From Acidobacteriota bacterium (GTDB taxonomy: Bacteria > Acidobacteriota > Terriglobia > Terriglobales > Acidobacteriaceae), in contig QHZV01000039.1 of NCBI GenBank assembly GCA_003224785.1, positions 1 through 7,747 on the forward strand: a stretch of 7,747 bases of DNA, given 5' to 3'. Below, piece by piece: positions 1 to 6,500 of this stretch (positions within the stretch are counted from its first letter, which is position 1; each line of letters opens with the position of its first letter). Below the pieces are notes generated by a model. That model was not told the origin of the DNA. It made no database searches and saw only the letters and a program-made list of their open reading frames with translations. Position numbers and translations under genes: made by a program.

Positions 1-660
1 GTGCTTAGCATTTGCGAGTGGGGCTCGCATCAGCCCTGGCTTTGGGCCAAAGAAGCCGGCGGCAACCTATGGCGCACGACCGGCGATATTCAGGACCGTT
101 GGGCGGGCAAGAAGGAATGGAGCCCCGGTAATTGCTGCAGTAACGGCATGCTCGACATTGTGGATGAAAACGAGCTGCTCTATTCCTACGCTGGCCCGGG
201 ACATTGGAATGATCCTGACATGCTCGAGGTTGGCAACGGCGGGATGACCACAACGGAGTACCGCTCGCACTTCAGTTTGTGGGCGCTTATGGCGGCGCCG
301 CTGATCGCCGGAAACGATCTTCGTAGCATGACGCCTGAGATTCACGACATTCTCACCAACAAAGAAGTGATCGCGATTGACCAGGACCCGCTTGGGCGCC
401 AGGGCCGCCGGGTTTGGAAGGATGGCGATCTCGAAATCTGGTCGAAGCAGTTGCAGGATGGCAGTCGTGCCGTCATTGTTCTTAACCGTGGCGCGTCATC
501 GCACGACATCACGGCAACATGGGAGCAGATCGGCTATCCCGGCCACCTGAGTGCAGCCGTGCGGGATTTGTGGGCGCACAAGGATCTTGGAAAATTCACC
601 GGCAAATTTTCCGCGCCGGTGGAGAGCCATAGCGTGGTGATGCTAACGATCCGACCGTAG
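1..660 (+). CDS. GH27 alpha-galactosidase, 3' part (5' truncated by window edge)
   Basis: Glycoside hydrolase family 27 enzyme (alpha-galactosidase or a close GH27 activity), which removes terminal alpha-galactosyl units by a retaining mechanism. About 219 codons are visible. The frame opens at base 1 with SICEWG followed by GGNLWRTTGDI, which are core (beta/alpha)8-barrel motifs, so the gene certainly begins upstream and the GTG at base 1 should not be taken as the start. The acid/base aspartate is most likely the second Asp of WNDPDMLEVGNGG (residue 73 here), by comparison with human GLA Asp231. The nucleophile Asp (YxKYD motif) lies outside the window. MAAPLIAGNDLR and EVIAIDQDPLGRQG are further family signatures. 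From about residue 140 the sequence turns into the C-terminal beta-sandwich. A 41-bp gap follows before the ligase gene, and no terminator hairpin is seen there. Export cannot be judged because the N-terminus is missing. Family is secure; exact substrate is not. Confidence 0.93.
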   Translation: MLSICEWGSHQPWLWAKEAGGNLWRTTGDIQDRWAGKKEWSPGNCCSNGMLDIVDENELLYSYAGPGHWNDPDMLEVGNGGMTTTEYRSHFSLWALMAAPLIAGNDLRSMTPEIHDILTNKEVIAIDQDPLGRQGRRVWKDGDLEIWSKQLQDGSRAVIVLNRGASSHDITATWEQIGYPGHLSAAVRDLWAHKDLGKFTGKFSAPVESHSVVMLTIRP

Positions 661-701
661 CGCTCCCCGACGTCAAGCAGCAGCGCGTTATAACATTAGA
701 C

Positions 702-1784
702 GTGCAGCTTCCGGTGAATCCGCCAGTCTTACCCATGCTCGCCAAGCGAGTCGCCGAGCTGCCGCTCGGGGAGGATTGGATTTTCGAACCGAAGTGGGAT
801 GGATTTCGCGCTCTGGTCTTTCGCGATGGCGATGAAATCCTGATCCAGAGTCGCGACGAAAAGCCATTAGATCGATATTTTCCTGAGCTACACGCTCCCT
901 TGCGCTCAATGTTGCCTGGTCGCTGTGTGCTCGACGGCGAAATTGTGATCGTAAAAAATGACGGGCTCGACTTTGACTCACTTCAGCTCCGCCTTCATCC
1001 GGCAGCCTCTCGCGTGAAGCTTTTATCCGGCCAAATTCCAGCCTCATTTGTGTTCTTCGATTTGCTTTGCCTCGGAGACCGCGACCTGCGCAGCGAACCA
1101 TTCGAAAGCAGGCGTCGCGAGCTGGAATTGTTAAGAGTTTCGCCGCCCATCCACATGACACCGGCGACTCGCGATCGAAGCATTGCCGCGGATTGGTTTC
1201 GGCGATTCGAGGGCGCAGGTCTCGACGGCGTCATTGCCAAGCCGATATCGGGAACGTACGAGCCTAACAAGCGGGTGATACTCAAGGTCAAACATGAGCG
1301 CGATTGCGATTGCGTTGTTGCCGGGTTTAGGTGGCACAAGAAAGGTGATCGCACTCTCGTTGGCTCGTTGCTGCTCGGGCTTTTCGATGATGGCGGCGCA
1401 TTGCAACATGTCGGCGTGTGCGCAAGCTTCTCCAATTCCAAGCGGCTTGAGCTTGCGGAATTCCTGAAACCTTATCGCGAGGACGCACTGGTCAGTCATC
1501 CGTGGAAGGCGTGGGCAGAACCGGAAGCTATGAGTGGTGAAGAACCGAAACGAATGCCGGGTGGGCAGAGCCGCTGGAGTCAGGGCAAGGATCTATCGTG
1601 GGAGCCGCTTCGGCCCGAGTTAGTCGTGGAGGTCGCGTACGACCACATGCAGGGCAGCCGTTTCCGTCATACCGCCCAATTTCGCCGTTGGCGCACTGAT
1701 AAGAAGCCGAGCGACTGCACTTATGAGCAGCTGGAAGTAGTCCCGCCACAAGAGCTGGCGGAGATTTTTCCGTCAGGTCGGTAA
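702..1784 (+). CDS. ligC: ATP-dependent DNA ligase, LigC type
   Basis: A 360-residue ATP-dependent ligase that seals 5'-phosphate/3'-OH nicks through a lysyl-AMP intermediate. The order of nucleotidyltransferase motifs is complete: motif I EPKWDGFR with nucleophile Lys31, SRDEK (Arg51), motif III LDGEIV (Glu80), motif IIIa FVFFDLL (116-122), motif IV DGVIAK (175-180) and motif V LKVKH (Lys195, Lys197). An OB-fold follows from about residue 205, ending with RFRHTAQFRRWR. The N-terminus MQLPVNPPVLPMLAK closely resembles mycobacterial LigC, which supports the GTG start at 702 over the ATG at 735, although no clear Shine-Dalgarno sequence is visible. It has no polymerase or 3'-phosphoesterase domain, so it is a stand-alone ligase rather than LigD. 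The convergent neighbour is the matching polymerase, and the stop codon overlaps its 3' end. In mycobacteria LigC and Prim-PolC are linked to gap filling and excision repair; that role here is inferred. Confidence 0.93.
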   Translation: MQLPVNPPVLPMLAKRVAELPLGEDWIFEPKWDGFRALVFRDGDEILIQSRDEKPLDRYFPELHAPLRSMLPGRCVLDGEIVIVKNDGLDFDSLQLRLHPAASRVKLLSGQIPASFVFFDLLCLGDRDLRSEPFESRRRELELLRVSPPIHMTPATRDRSIAADWFRRFEGAGLDGVIAKPISGTYEPNKRVILKVKHERDCDCVVAGFRWHKKGDRTLVGSLLLGLFDDGGALQHVGVCASFSNSKRLELAEFLKPYREDALVSHPWKAWAEPEAMSGEEPKRMPGGQSRWSQGKDLSWEPLRPELVVEVAYDHMQGSRFRHTAQFRRWRTDKKPSDCTYEQLEVVPPQELAEIFPSGR

Positions 1785-1800
1785 TCTCGGGTCGGTAATC
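1773..1800. repeat. 14-bp tandem duplication at the convergent ligC/polymerase 3' ends
   Basis: TCAGGTCGGTAATC (1773-1786) is followed directly by TCGGGTCGGTAATC (1787-1800), 13 of 14 bases identical. The first copy holds both stop codons: TAA of ligC at 1782-1784 and TGA of the polymerase at 1775-1773 (- strand). In the second copy the base that makes the polymerase stop is changed, so it reads through as Arg. The 12-bp gene overlap lies wholly inside the first copy. Replication slippage is the simplest origin. Confidence 0.8.
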
Positions 1801-3104
1801 CCAAGCCACTCTCGCCATTCACGCGTGGGATCGTCGTCGGGATCGGGGGTTTCTTGCGCCGGACGGAGATTTTCAGGAACGTGGCGGAGATTGATTCGAA
1901 TGCGCGTCCAAGTGGATGATCTGCCGCGCATGGAATCTACCAGCACATCATCCGCTGCGAGAAACCCGGCCGCGTCAGCATATTTGCTCTTCCATCTTTC
2001 GAGTCCCGCCAGCGCCGCATTCTTGTCGGGAGAGTTTGCGATGACAATCAGCGGCATCTTCACTCGCGTGCTCTTGACCGTTGATTTTTTTGTAGCTGAT
2101 TTGGCCCGCGACGGCGCGACGCGAGCGGCTTCGCCTTCCATTTTGCGAAAGTGTGGGGGCCAGGGCGCATCGCCGAGACCGGCAGCTTCGTCTTTCGCCG
2201 CAATTTCCAAGAGCCTTTCAAGGGAACCGCGAGCGGCGTCCATATCCGCGTGTGGATCACCGATTTCTGCGAAGCGTTTCGGAACTGTGTAGATCGTGAA
2301 GTCGGCTGGGTCACAGTCTGGAACTTCGCCCCAGGAAAGCGGCGCCGAGACACGAGCATCCGGCAAGGGACGCACCGAATACGCCGAGCATGTGGTCCGG
2401 TCTTTCGCGTTCTGGTTATAGTCCAGGAAGACGCCGTGCCGCTCTTCTTTCCACCATTTCGAACTCGCCAGAGTCGGCGCACGCTGTTCCACGGCGCGCG
2501 ACAACGCTACCGCTGCGCGACGCACTTCAGCGAAAGTCCATCGCGGCTCGATGCGTACATTTATGTGCATGCCACGTGACCCGCTGGTCTTGGGCCAGCC
2601 GTGTAGCCCTACCTCGTCGAGAAACGCCTGGACCTGGAGGGCGACGCGGCGCACATGGTCCCAACTGACGCCGGGCACTGGATCAAGATCGATTCGCAAT
2701 TCGTCAGGATGATCGAGATCGCCAGATCGAACGGGATGCGGATGCAGTTCGATACAGCCCAGATTCACGATCCAGGCGAGCCCAGCGGCATCGTCAACAA
2801 CTATCTCTTCCGCGGTGCGTCCCGACGGAAATGACAGAATTACCGCTCGCAGCCAGGAAGGACGCTGAGCCGGAGCACGTTTCTGATAAAAAGCCGGCTG
2901 CTCCGCACCGTTCACGAAACGCTTGAGAACTACTGGGCGGTCCCGAATTCCGGCCAGCGCGCCGGGAGCAACCGAAAGGTAATACCGTACCAAGTCAAGC
3001 TTCGAGATCCCTGTCTGCGAGAAATACACCTTGTCTGGGTGCGTGATCTGGACTTCTCGTCCATCAATCAAGAGCACATGGTTGGCGTCTGGTTTCGCCA
3101 CCAA
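1773..3104 (-). CDS. LigD PolDom / Prim-PolC-type primase-polymerase with C-terminal extension
   Basis: A 443-residue archaeo-eukaryotic-primase superfamily polymerase of the LigD-PolDom/Prim-PolC branch. Such enzymes add ribo- or deoxyribonucleotides at gaps, ends and primers. Visible motifs are HPDKVYF (22-28), the metal-binding DLDP (Asp139, Asp141), SGSRGMH (174-180, His180) and the third metal Asp in VFLDYNQNAKDR (Asp228). The core ends near residue 325, about the size of mycobacterial Prim-PolC. It is followed by a Lys/Ser/Thr-rich linker (about 330-349) and an additional segment of roughly 90 residues (350-443) containing MPLIVIANS, VDSMRGRSSTWTRIRINLRH and an acidic DPDDDPTREWREW stretch, which I do not recognise. 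There is no ligase or phosphoesterase domain. The start chosen is TTG at 3104, ten bases after AAGGTG (3120-3115); GTG at 3101 would also serve. It is convergent with ligC and divergent from ftsK. Function in repair with LigC is inferred from pairing and family. Confidence 0.92.
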   Translation of the reverse strand: MVAKPDANHVLLIDGREVQITHPDKVYFSQTGISKLDLVRYYLSVAPGALAGIRDRPVVLKRFVNGAEQPAFYQKRAPAQRPSWLRAVILSFPSGRTAEEIVVDDAAGLAWIVNLGCIELHPHPVRSGDLDHPDELRIDLDPVPGVSWDHVRRVALQVQAFLDEVGLHGWPKTSGSRGMHINVRIEPRWTFAEVRRAAVALSRAVEQRAPTLASSKWWKEERHGVFLDYNQNAKDRTTCSAYSVRPLPDARVSAPLSWGEVPDCDPADFTIYTVPKRFAEIGDPHADMDAARGSLERLLEIAAKDEAAGLGDAPWPPHFRKMEGEAARVAPSRAKSATKKSTVKSTRVKMPLIVIANSPDKNAALAGLERWKSKYADAAGFLAADDVLVDSMRGRSSTWTRIRINLRHVPENLRPAQETPDPDDDPTREWREWLGITDPRLPT

Positions 3105-3110
3105 AATAGG

Positions 3111-3154
3111 CTAGCACCTTTGCACGACTGCGCTTCAACCCAAAGGCACTCTAG
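3111..3154 (-). promoter_or_regulatory. Imperfect stem-loop covering the polymerase ribosome-binding site
   Basis: Read on the - strand, CTAG-AGTG-CCTTTG (3154-3141) faces CAAAGG-TG-CTAG (3122-3111) across an 18-base loop: a 6-bp and a 4-bp helix separated by a small internal loop. The CAAAGGTG arm contains the AAGGTG Shine-Dalgarno sequence of the polymerase gene, so the fold would mask it if the transcript starts upstream. Whether the RNA includes this segment is unknown; no convincing promoter was identified. Confidence 0.35.
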
Positions 3155-3195
3155 TCAATACACCAGCTAGGTTCTAACTCGGTACTGCCCCAAAC

Positions 3196-3213
3196 TCCGG
3201 CATTGTCGCCGGA
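3196..3213. other. 6-bp perfect inverted repeat in the polymerase/ftsK intergenic region
   Basis: TCCGGC (3196-3201) and GCCGGA (3208-3213) are perfect complements around ATTGTC. No T-run follows on either strand, so it is not an intrinsic terminator. It sits in the 189-bp region shared by two divergent genes and could be a protein-binding dyad or a leader hairpin. Apart from this dyad and the stem-loop at 3111-3154, nothing else could be supported in 3105-3293. Confidence 0.3.
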
Positions 3214-3293
3214 ACTGGTTCTTGTCATAATTGTCTGGCTCTGGCGTTGGGTGAGGTGTCGGCGCAGCTTCGTCTGTTGGCTGTCCGCGCCAC

Positions 3294-5672
3294 ATGCAAT
3301 TGCCTATGAAATTTATAGCTCGCATTTTTAACCCGACCAATAACCGGCGGCTGAATGAGCTGCTTGGTTTCATCTTGTGCGTCTCCGCGCTCCTTCTTTT
3401 CCTTGCGCTGGCTTCGTATTCTCCGCTTGACCCATCGCTGAATAGCGCCTCGGTGCTGACCGGCTCGCGTGTGGCGCGAAATTGGATTGGCATAGTAGGT
3501 GCCTTCGGCTCGGACCTGCTCTTGCAATTTTTTGGGATCGGCGCGTTCCTGCTGCCAATGTTTGCTTTGGGACTGGGAATCCGCTGGTTCCGATCCCTGA
3601 AGGTGGTTTCGCCGATTGCAAAGTTGCTGGGGGGGATTTGGCTTCTGACATTCGTCCCGGCGCTGCTTGACCTTCTTCCCGGACGCCTGCGTTGGCTGGG
3701 CGCGGTTCCGCTTGAAGGTTTGCTGGGGCGCGTTTTTGGCGACGCTCTCATCCATTACTTCAATCTTGCGGGCGCTTGGATTGTCTCCATCACCATGCTT
3801 GCGGCCGCACTCTACTTCTGCACGGCTTTCTCGTTCTCGCAGGCGCAGGTGTGGGCTGCGACTCGCTTCTCATTCGTCGTTGCTTTGCGTGATCGCTATC
3901 GAGAGTGGCAGGAAGCGCGACTGCGTAAAAAGATGCAGAAGGAATTGGAGAAGCGGCGTGCGGCGAAGCCGGCGATTCAAGCGCAGATGGTTCCGGCACG
4001 GGTCGCGCCTGCTCCGACTCCCGAACCCAGGCGCACTGGAATCGAGAGGTTCGCGGAGGAGCACGACACTAAGGCGGGCGAGGGCGGGCGCTCCACACAG
4101 GATCTCCGAGCCACACAAGCCGAGGCTGAAATCGAGGTCGCGGATCGGGCAGACAGCTCCCCTAAATCCAAGACGACCATGCCTCGCCTTGCTGGCGGAT
4201 ACAAGCTGCCGCCCAGCAGCCTACTCCATCGTCAGGACGAGCAGCAGACCGTTGATGCCGATGAACTGAAGCTGCTGGCGCAAGTGCTTACTGCAAAGTA
4301 TGCAGAGTTTGACGTGCACGGCCAGGTTACACAGATCAATCCTGGCCCGGTGGTCACGACATTCGAGTTCAAGCCCGAAGCTGGGATCAAATACAGTCGC
4401 CTGACTAACCTCACCGACGACCTCTGCCTTGCCATGAAAGCCGAAAGCATTCTGATCGAGCGCATGGCTGGCAAGAGCACGGTTGGAATTCAGGTACCGA
4501 ATCGCGACCGAGAAATTATCTGGCTGAGGGAAAATATCGAGTCGTCGGAGTTCATTGGTACCAAGTCAAAACTGACACTCGCGCTCGGCAAAGACATTAA
4601 CGGGCGCATTGTTACCGCTGAACTCTCTGGCATGCCGCACTTGCTGATCGCAGGCTCAACCGGAACCGGCAAGAGCGTGGCTATCAACGCAATGATCATG
4701 TCCATCCTGTACAAGGCCACGCCCGATCAGGTTCGCCTCGTGCTCGTGGATCCCAAACGGCTTGAATTGGGCAACTACGAAGGCGTGCCGCACCTTTACA
4801 CACCAATCATCACTGAGCCGAAGTTGGCAGCCAATGCCCTGCGCAATGCCGTCCGCGAGATGGAACGCCGCCTGAAGCTTCTCGCGGAAAAAGGTGTCAG
4901 AAATATTGATCAATACAATCGCCTGTTTGACGACGGCGATACTCCGAGCCTGTTTGCCGAAGGCAGCGATGAGAAGCCGATTCCCTACATCGTCATCATC
5001 ATTGACGAGTTGGCGGACTTGATGATGCTTGATGCCGGCAACGTGGAAGAATCCATCACTCGCTTGGCGCAAATGGCGCGAGCGGTGGGAATTCATTTGG
5101 TGCTCGCCACGCAGCGGCCCTCGGTTGACGTCATCACAGGGTTGATCAAAGCCAACTTCCCTGCCCGAATTTCTTTCCGAGTCGCGACTAAGGTAGATTC
5201 GCGCACCATTCTCGACGCGAATGGTGCAGAGGCATTGCTCGGTCGCGGCGACATGCTTTATCTGCCATCGGGCTCATCGCGCGTTCATCGGTTGCACGCG
5301 CCGTTTGTGACGGAGAAAGAAATTGCCGCAGTAGTGGAATTTTGGAAATCTCAAGGCTTGGCTGAGTACGAGCAGAAATTCATCGAGGCCCCGAAGGAAG
5401 AACGCCAGAGCGCGGCTGGGGGCGAGGACGGCGGTCCCGATGCCGATGACAACGATCCGATGTACAACGATGCGGTGCGCCTGGTGATCGAGTTCGGGAA
5501 AGCTTCCACTTCCCTGCTGCAACGCCGTCTGCGAATCGGCTATGGCCGGGCTGCGCACTTAATTGATTTGATGGAGCGTGACGGAATTGTTGGCGCAGCG
5601 GATGGCCCAAAGCCGCGCGAAGTTCTCAAGCGTCCGGACTGGATTACTGAAGTCGAAGAGTCCATGCGGTAA
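3294..5672 (+). CDS. ftsK: FtsK/SpoIIIE DNA translocase
   Basis: A 792-residue septal DNA pump that moves chromosomal DNA by ATP hydrolysis during division and, in studied bacteria, activates XerCD at dif. The N-terminal membrane domain has helices at about residues 22-42, 64-97 (long, possibly including a turn), 108-128 and 157-180. A charged linker of about 120 residues (200-320, Arg/Lys/Glu-rich at first) is short and SpoIIIE-like compared with E. coli FtsK. The motor follows: the alpha domain from about 322 (LTAKYAEFDVHG), Walker A GSTGTGKS (454-461), Walker B YIVIIIDELADL with Asp571-Glu572, then ATQRPSVDVITGLIKAN and RGDMLYL. The DNA-reading gamma winged helix spans about 721-785. Start: ATG at 3294, with a second ATG at 3306 equally possible; neither has a clear Shine-Dalgarno sequence. 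The gene is intact and monocistronic in appearance, with tetR convergent 49 bp downstream and no terminator hairpin recognised in that gap. Confidence 0.96.
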   Translation: MQLPMKFIARIFNPTNNRRLNELLGFILCVSALLLFLALASYSPLDPSLNSASVLTGSRVARNWIGIVGAFGSDLLLQFFGIGAFLLPMFALGLGIRWFRSLKVVSPIAKLLGGIWLLTFVPALLDLLPGRLRWLGAVPLEGLLGRVFGDALIHYFNLAGAWIVSITMLAAALYFCTAFSFSQAQVWAATRFSFVVALRDRYREWQEARLRKKMQKELEKRRAAKPAIQAQMVPARVAPAPTPEPRRTGIERFAEEHDTKAGEGGRSTQDLRATQAEAEIEVADRADSSPKSKTTMPRLAGGYKLPPSSLLHRQDEQQTVDADELKLLAQVLTAKYAEFDVHGQVTQINPGPVVTTFEFKPEAGIKYSRLTNLTDDLCLAMKAESILIERMAGKSTVGIQVPNRDREIIWLRENIESSEFIGTKSKLTLALGKDINGRIVTAELSGMPHLLIAGSTGTGKSVAINAMIMSILYKATPDQVRLVLVDPKRLELGNYEGVPHLYTPIITEPKLAANALRNAVREMERRLKLLAEKGVRNIDQYNRLFDDGDTPSLFAEGSDEKPIPYIVIIIDELADLMMLDAGNVEESITRLAQMARAVGIHLVLATQRPSVDVITGLIKANFPARISFRVATKVDSRTILDANGAEALLGRGDMLYLPSGSSRVHRLHAPFVTEKEIAAVVEFWKSQGLAEYEQKFIEAPKEERQSAAGGEDGGPDADDNDPMYNDAVRLVIEFGKASTSLLQRRLRIGYGRAAHLIDLMERDGIVGAADGPKPREVLKRPDWITEVEESMR

Positions 5673-5721
5673 ACATCAGTCCTCAATTGGCAGGCCTCCG
5701 GGATCGAACGAGAAACGGTCG

Positions 5722-6276
5722 TCAGGCTCGGGAGCGAAATCCCGACTCATTCTGTACTAGCAGGTCCACCGCTTTTTCAAAACCCGCGCGCAGTGCCGAC
5801 ATGTCTTGGTCGCGGACCCAACCCGTGCTCTTCAAGAGAACAAATCCATCTATGAGCGACACGATTGCGAGCATCAGCCTGCGATGCTCGTTTGGGGTTC
5901 CGCCTAGCCATTCGGCTGTCCGAGATAGTGCCATTTCGAAGTTGGGCCGGGCTGTCGTCATTCGGGCCAAGAGACCCGACATCATCAGGCGATGTTCCTC
6001 GGAATATTGCAGCGCGTAGTCCGCGTACTTTTGCGCCATTTGCTGCAACGAACGGCATGGTTTTAGTTGTTCAGCAACCTCCTGCTGATAGGACGCAACC
6101 AATGCGCGCAGAATCTCCTCGCGATTGCGAAACCGACGGTATACCGCGGGCGTATTAGTCTTCGCTGCCTTTGCTACCGCCCTCATACTCAAGGACTTCT
6201 CACCGCCGTTGCGCCACAGTTTGCGGGCTGCCTCCAGAATGCGGCCCTCTAATTCTGGGTCTATGTGACGTGGCAT
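5722..6276 (-). CDS. TetR/AcrR-family transcriptional regulator
   Basis: A 184-residue one-component repressor. The N-terminal helix-turn-helix spans about residues 10-55, with GRILEAARKLWRNGGEKSLSMRAVA leading into the recognition region TNTPAVYRRFRNREEIL, a typical TetR signature. The rest is an all-helical ligand and dimerisation domain too variable to predict an inducer. Start ATG at 6276 is preceded by AGAGGAA (6287-6281) four bases upstream, a good ribosome-binding site. Upstream lies an AT-rich segment with a 29-bp dyad (6321-6349), the natural candidate for its own operator. The target gene could be tetR itself, the SRPBCC gene downstream on the other strand, or both; nothing in the sequence decides this. 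The 3' end is convergent with ftsK, which is probably unrelated in function. Confidence 0.9.
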   Translation of the reverse strand: MPRHIDPELEGRILEAARKLWRNGGEKSLSMRAVAKAAKTNTPAVYRRFRNREEILRALVASYQQEVAEQLKPCRSLQQMAQKYADYALQYSEEHRLMMSGLLARMTTARPNFEMALSRTAEWLGGTPNEHRRLMLAIVSLIDGFVLLKSTGWVRDQDMSALRAGFEKAVDLLVQNESGFRSRA

Positions 6277-6320
6277 CAGTTTCCTCTAAAAGAATTTATA
6301 TTAAATCGTTTTAATTTTAT

Positions 6321-6349
6321 GTTGACATCGTAAACATAACGATGTTAAC
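6321..6349. promoter_or_regulatory. Inverted repeat, candidate TetR operator, with overlapping promoter elements
   Basis: GTTGACATCGT (6321-6331) and ACGATGTTAAC (6339-6349) form 11-bp arms with one mismatch around a 7-bp spacer. TAACGAT occurs in the right part (6337-6343) and again at 6351-6357. The left arm includes a consensus -35 hexamer TTGACA (6322-6327) reading +, with a weak -10 candidate TAACGT (6346-6351) after 18 bp. On the - strand TAAAAT (6320-6315) resembles a -10 for tetR. Size, position 45 bp from the tetR start, and overlap with promoter-like hexamers fit a TetR operator; binding is inferred. Confidence 0.5.
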
Positions 6350-6370
6350 GTAACGATTGTAAGCCCTCCC

Positions 6371-6407
6371 CCTGTGGATTTCCAGAACAAATCTGGAGGT
6401 CCACAGG
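6371..6407 (+). other. 15-bp stem-loop, likely acting as RNA on the + strand
   Basis: CCTGTGGATTTCCAG (6371-6385) pairs with CTGGAGGTCCACAGG (6393-6407) around the 7-base loop AACAAAT. Thirteen pairs are Watson-Crick and two are U-G wobbles in + strand RNA. On the - strand those two positions become A-C mismatches, so the fold favours a rightward transcript. It lies 94 bases before the first possible SRPBCC start. Confidence 0.6.
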
Positions 6408-6417
6408 TGGTTAATTC

Positions 6418-6444
6418 CCCGGGCTTGCCTGGGTCCCCTTTTTT
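6418..6444 (+). terminator. Weak intrinsic-terminator-like hairpin with T6 run
   Basis: CCCGGG (6418-6423) pairs with CCTGGG (6428-6433) around CTTG, with one G-U wobble on the + strand. TCCCC and then six T residues (6439-6444) follow. The gap between stem and T-run makes it an imperfect terminator. If used, it would end a short RNA of roughly 85 bases starting just after the dyad at 6321-6349, or attenuate the SRPBCC leader. A third possible hairpin follows at 6444-6471 (TGCGG with CCGCA, capped by C-TTCG-G). Confidence 0.3.
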
Positions 6445-6500
6445 GCGGACTGCGCCTTCGGAGTTCCCGCAGCGCCTGTCCATTCGAATCTTATCGAAAG

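Noticed and set aside
1..660. GTG at base 1 as the true start of a short GH27 protein.
   Set aside because: The frame begins in mid-barrel and lacks the nucleophile region, so it is a window truncation rather than a short gene.
688..1499. Long open frames antisense to ligC (up to 157 codons).
   Set aside because: They lie fully under a ligase with every catalytic motif in order, have Arg-rich, low-complexity composition typical of shadow frames, and show no recognisable domain.
1825..2668. Open frames on + opposite the polymerase gene (up to 155 codons).
   Set aside because: The - strand frame carries the PolDom motifs throughout; the + frames show no family features and overlap one another.
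3130..3158. TTGACT on the - strand (3158-3153) as a -35 for the polymerase gene.
   Set aside because: At 17 bp spacing the -10 position reads AAGCGC, far from consensus, so no promoter is called.
3167..3755. Two overlapping - strand frames of 176-194 codons covering the start of ftsK.
   Set aside because: They are antisense to the conserved FtsK membrane domain and have the basic, Pro/Ser/Gln-rich composition of shadows.
5688..5712. On the - strand, a sequence like a tRNA 3' end (GTTCGATC followed by CCGGAGGCCTGCCA) between tetR and ftsK, which might have marked a tRNA or an integration site.
   Set aside because: The T-stem has a C-C mismatch, CCA is not at the right distance from the T-loop, and no matching acceptor strand or anticodon arm exists upstream, where the tetR 3' end lies.
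5673..5721. Bidirectional terminator between convergent ftsK and tetR.
   Set aside because: Only short scattered complementarity (CGAG/CTCG) and no T-run on either strand.
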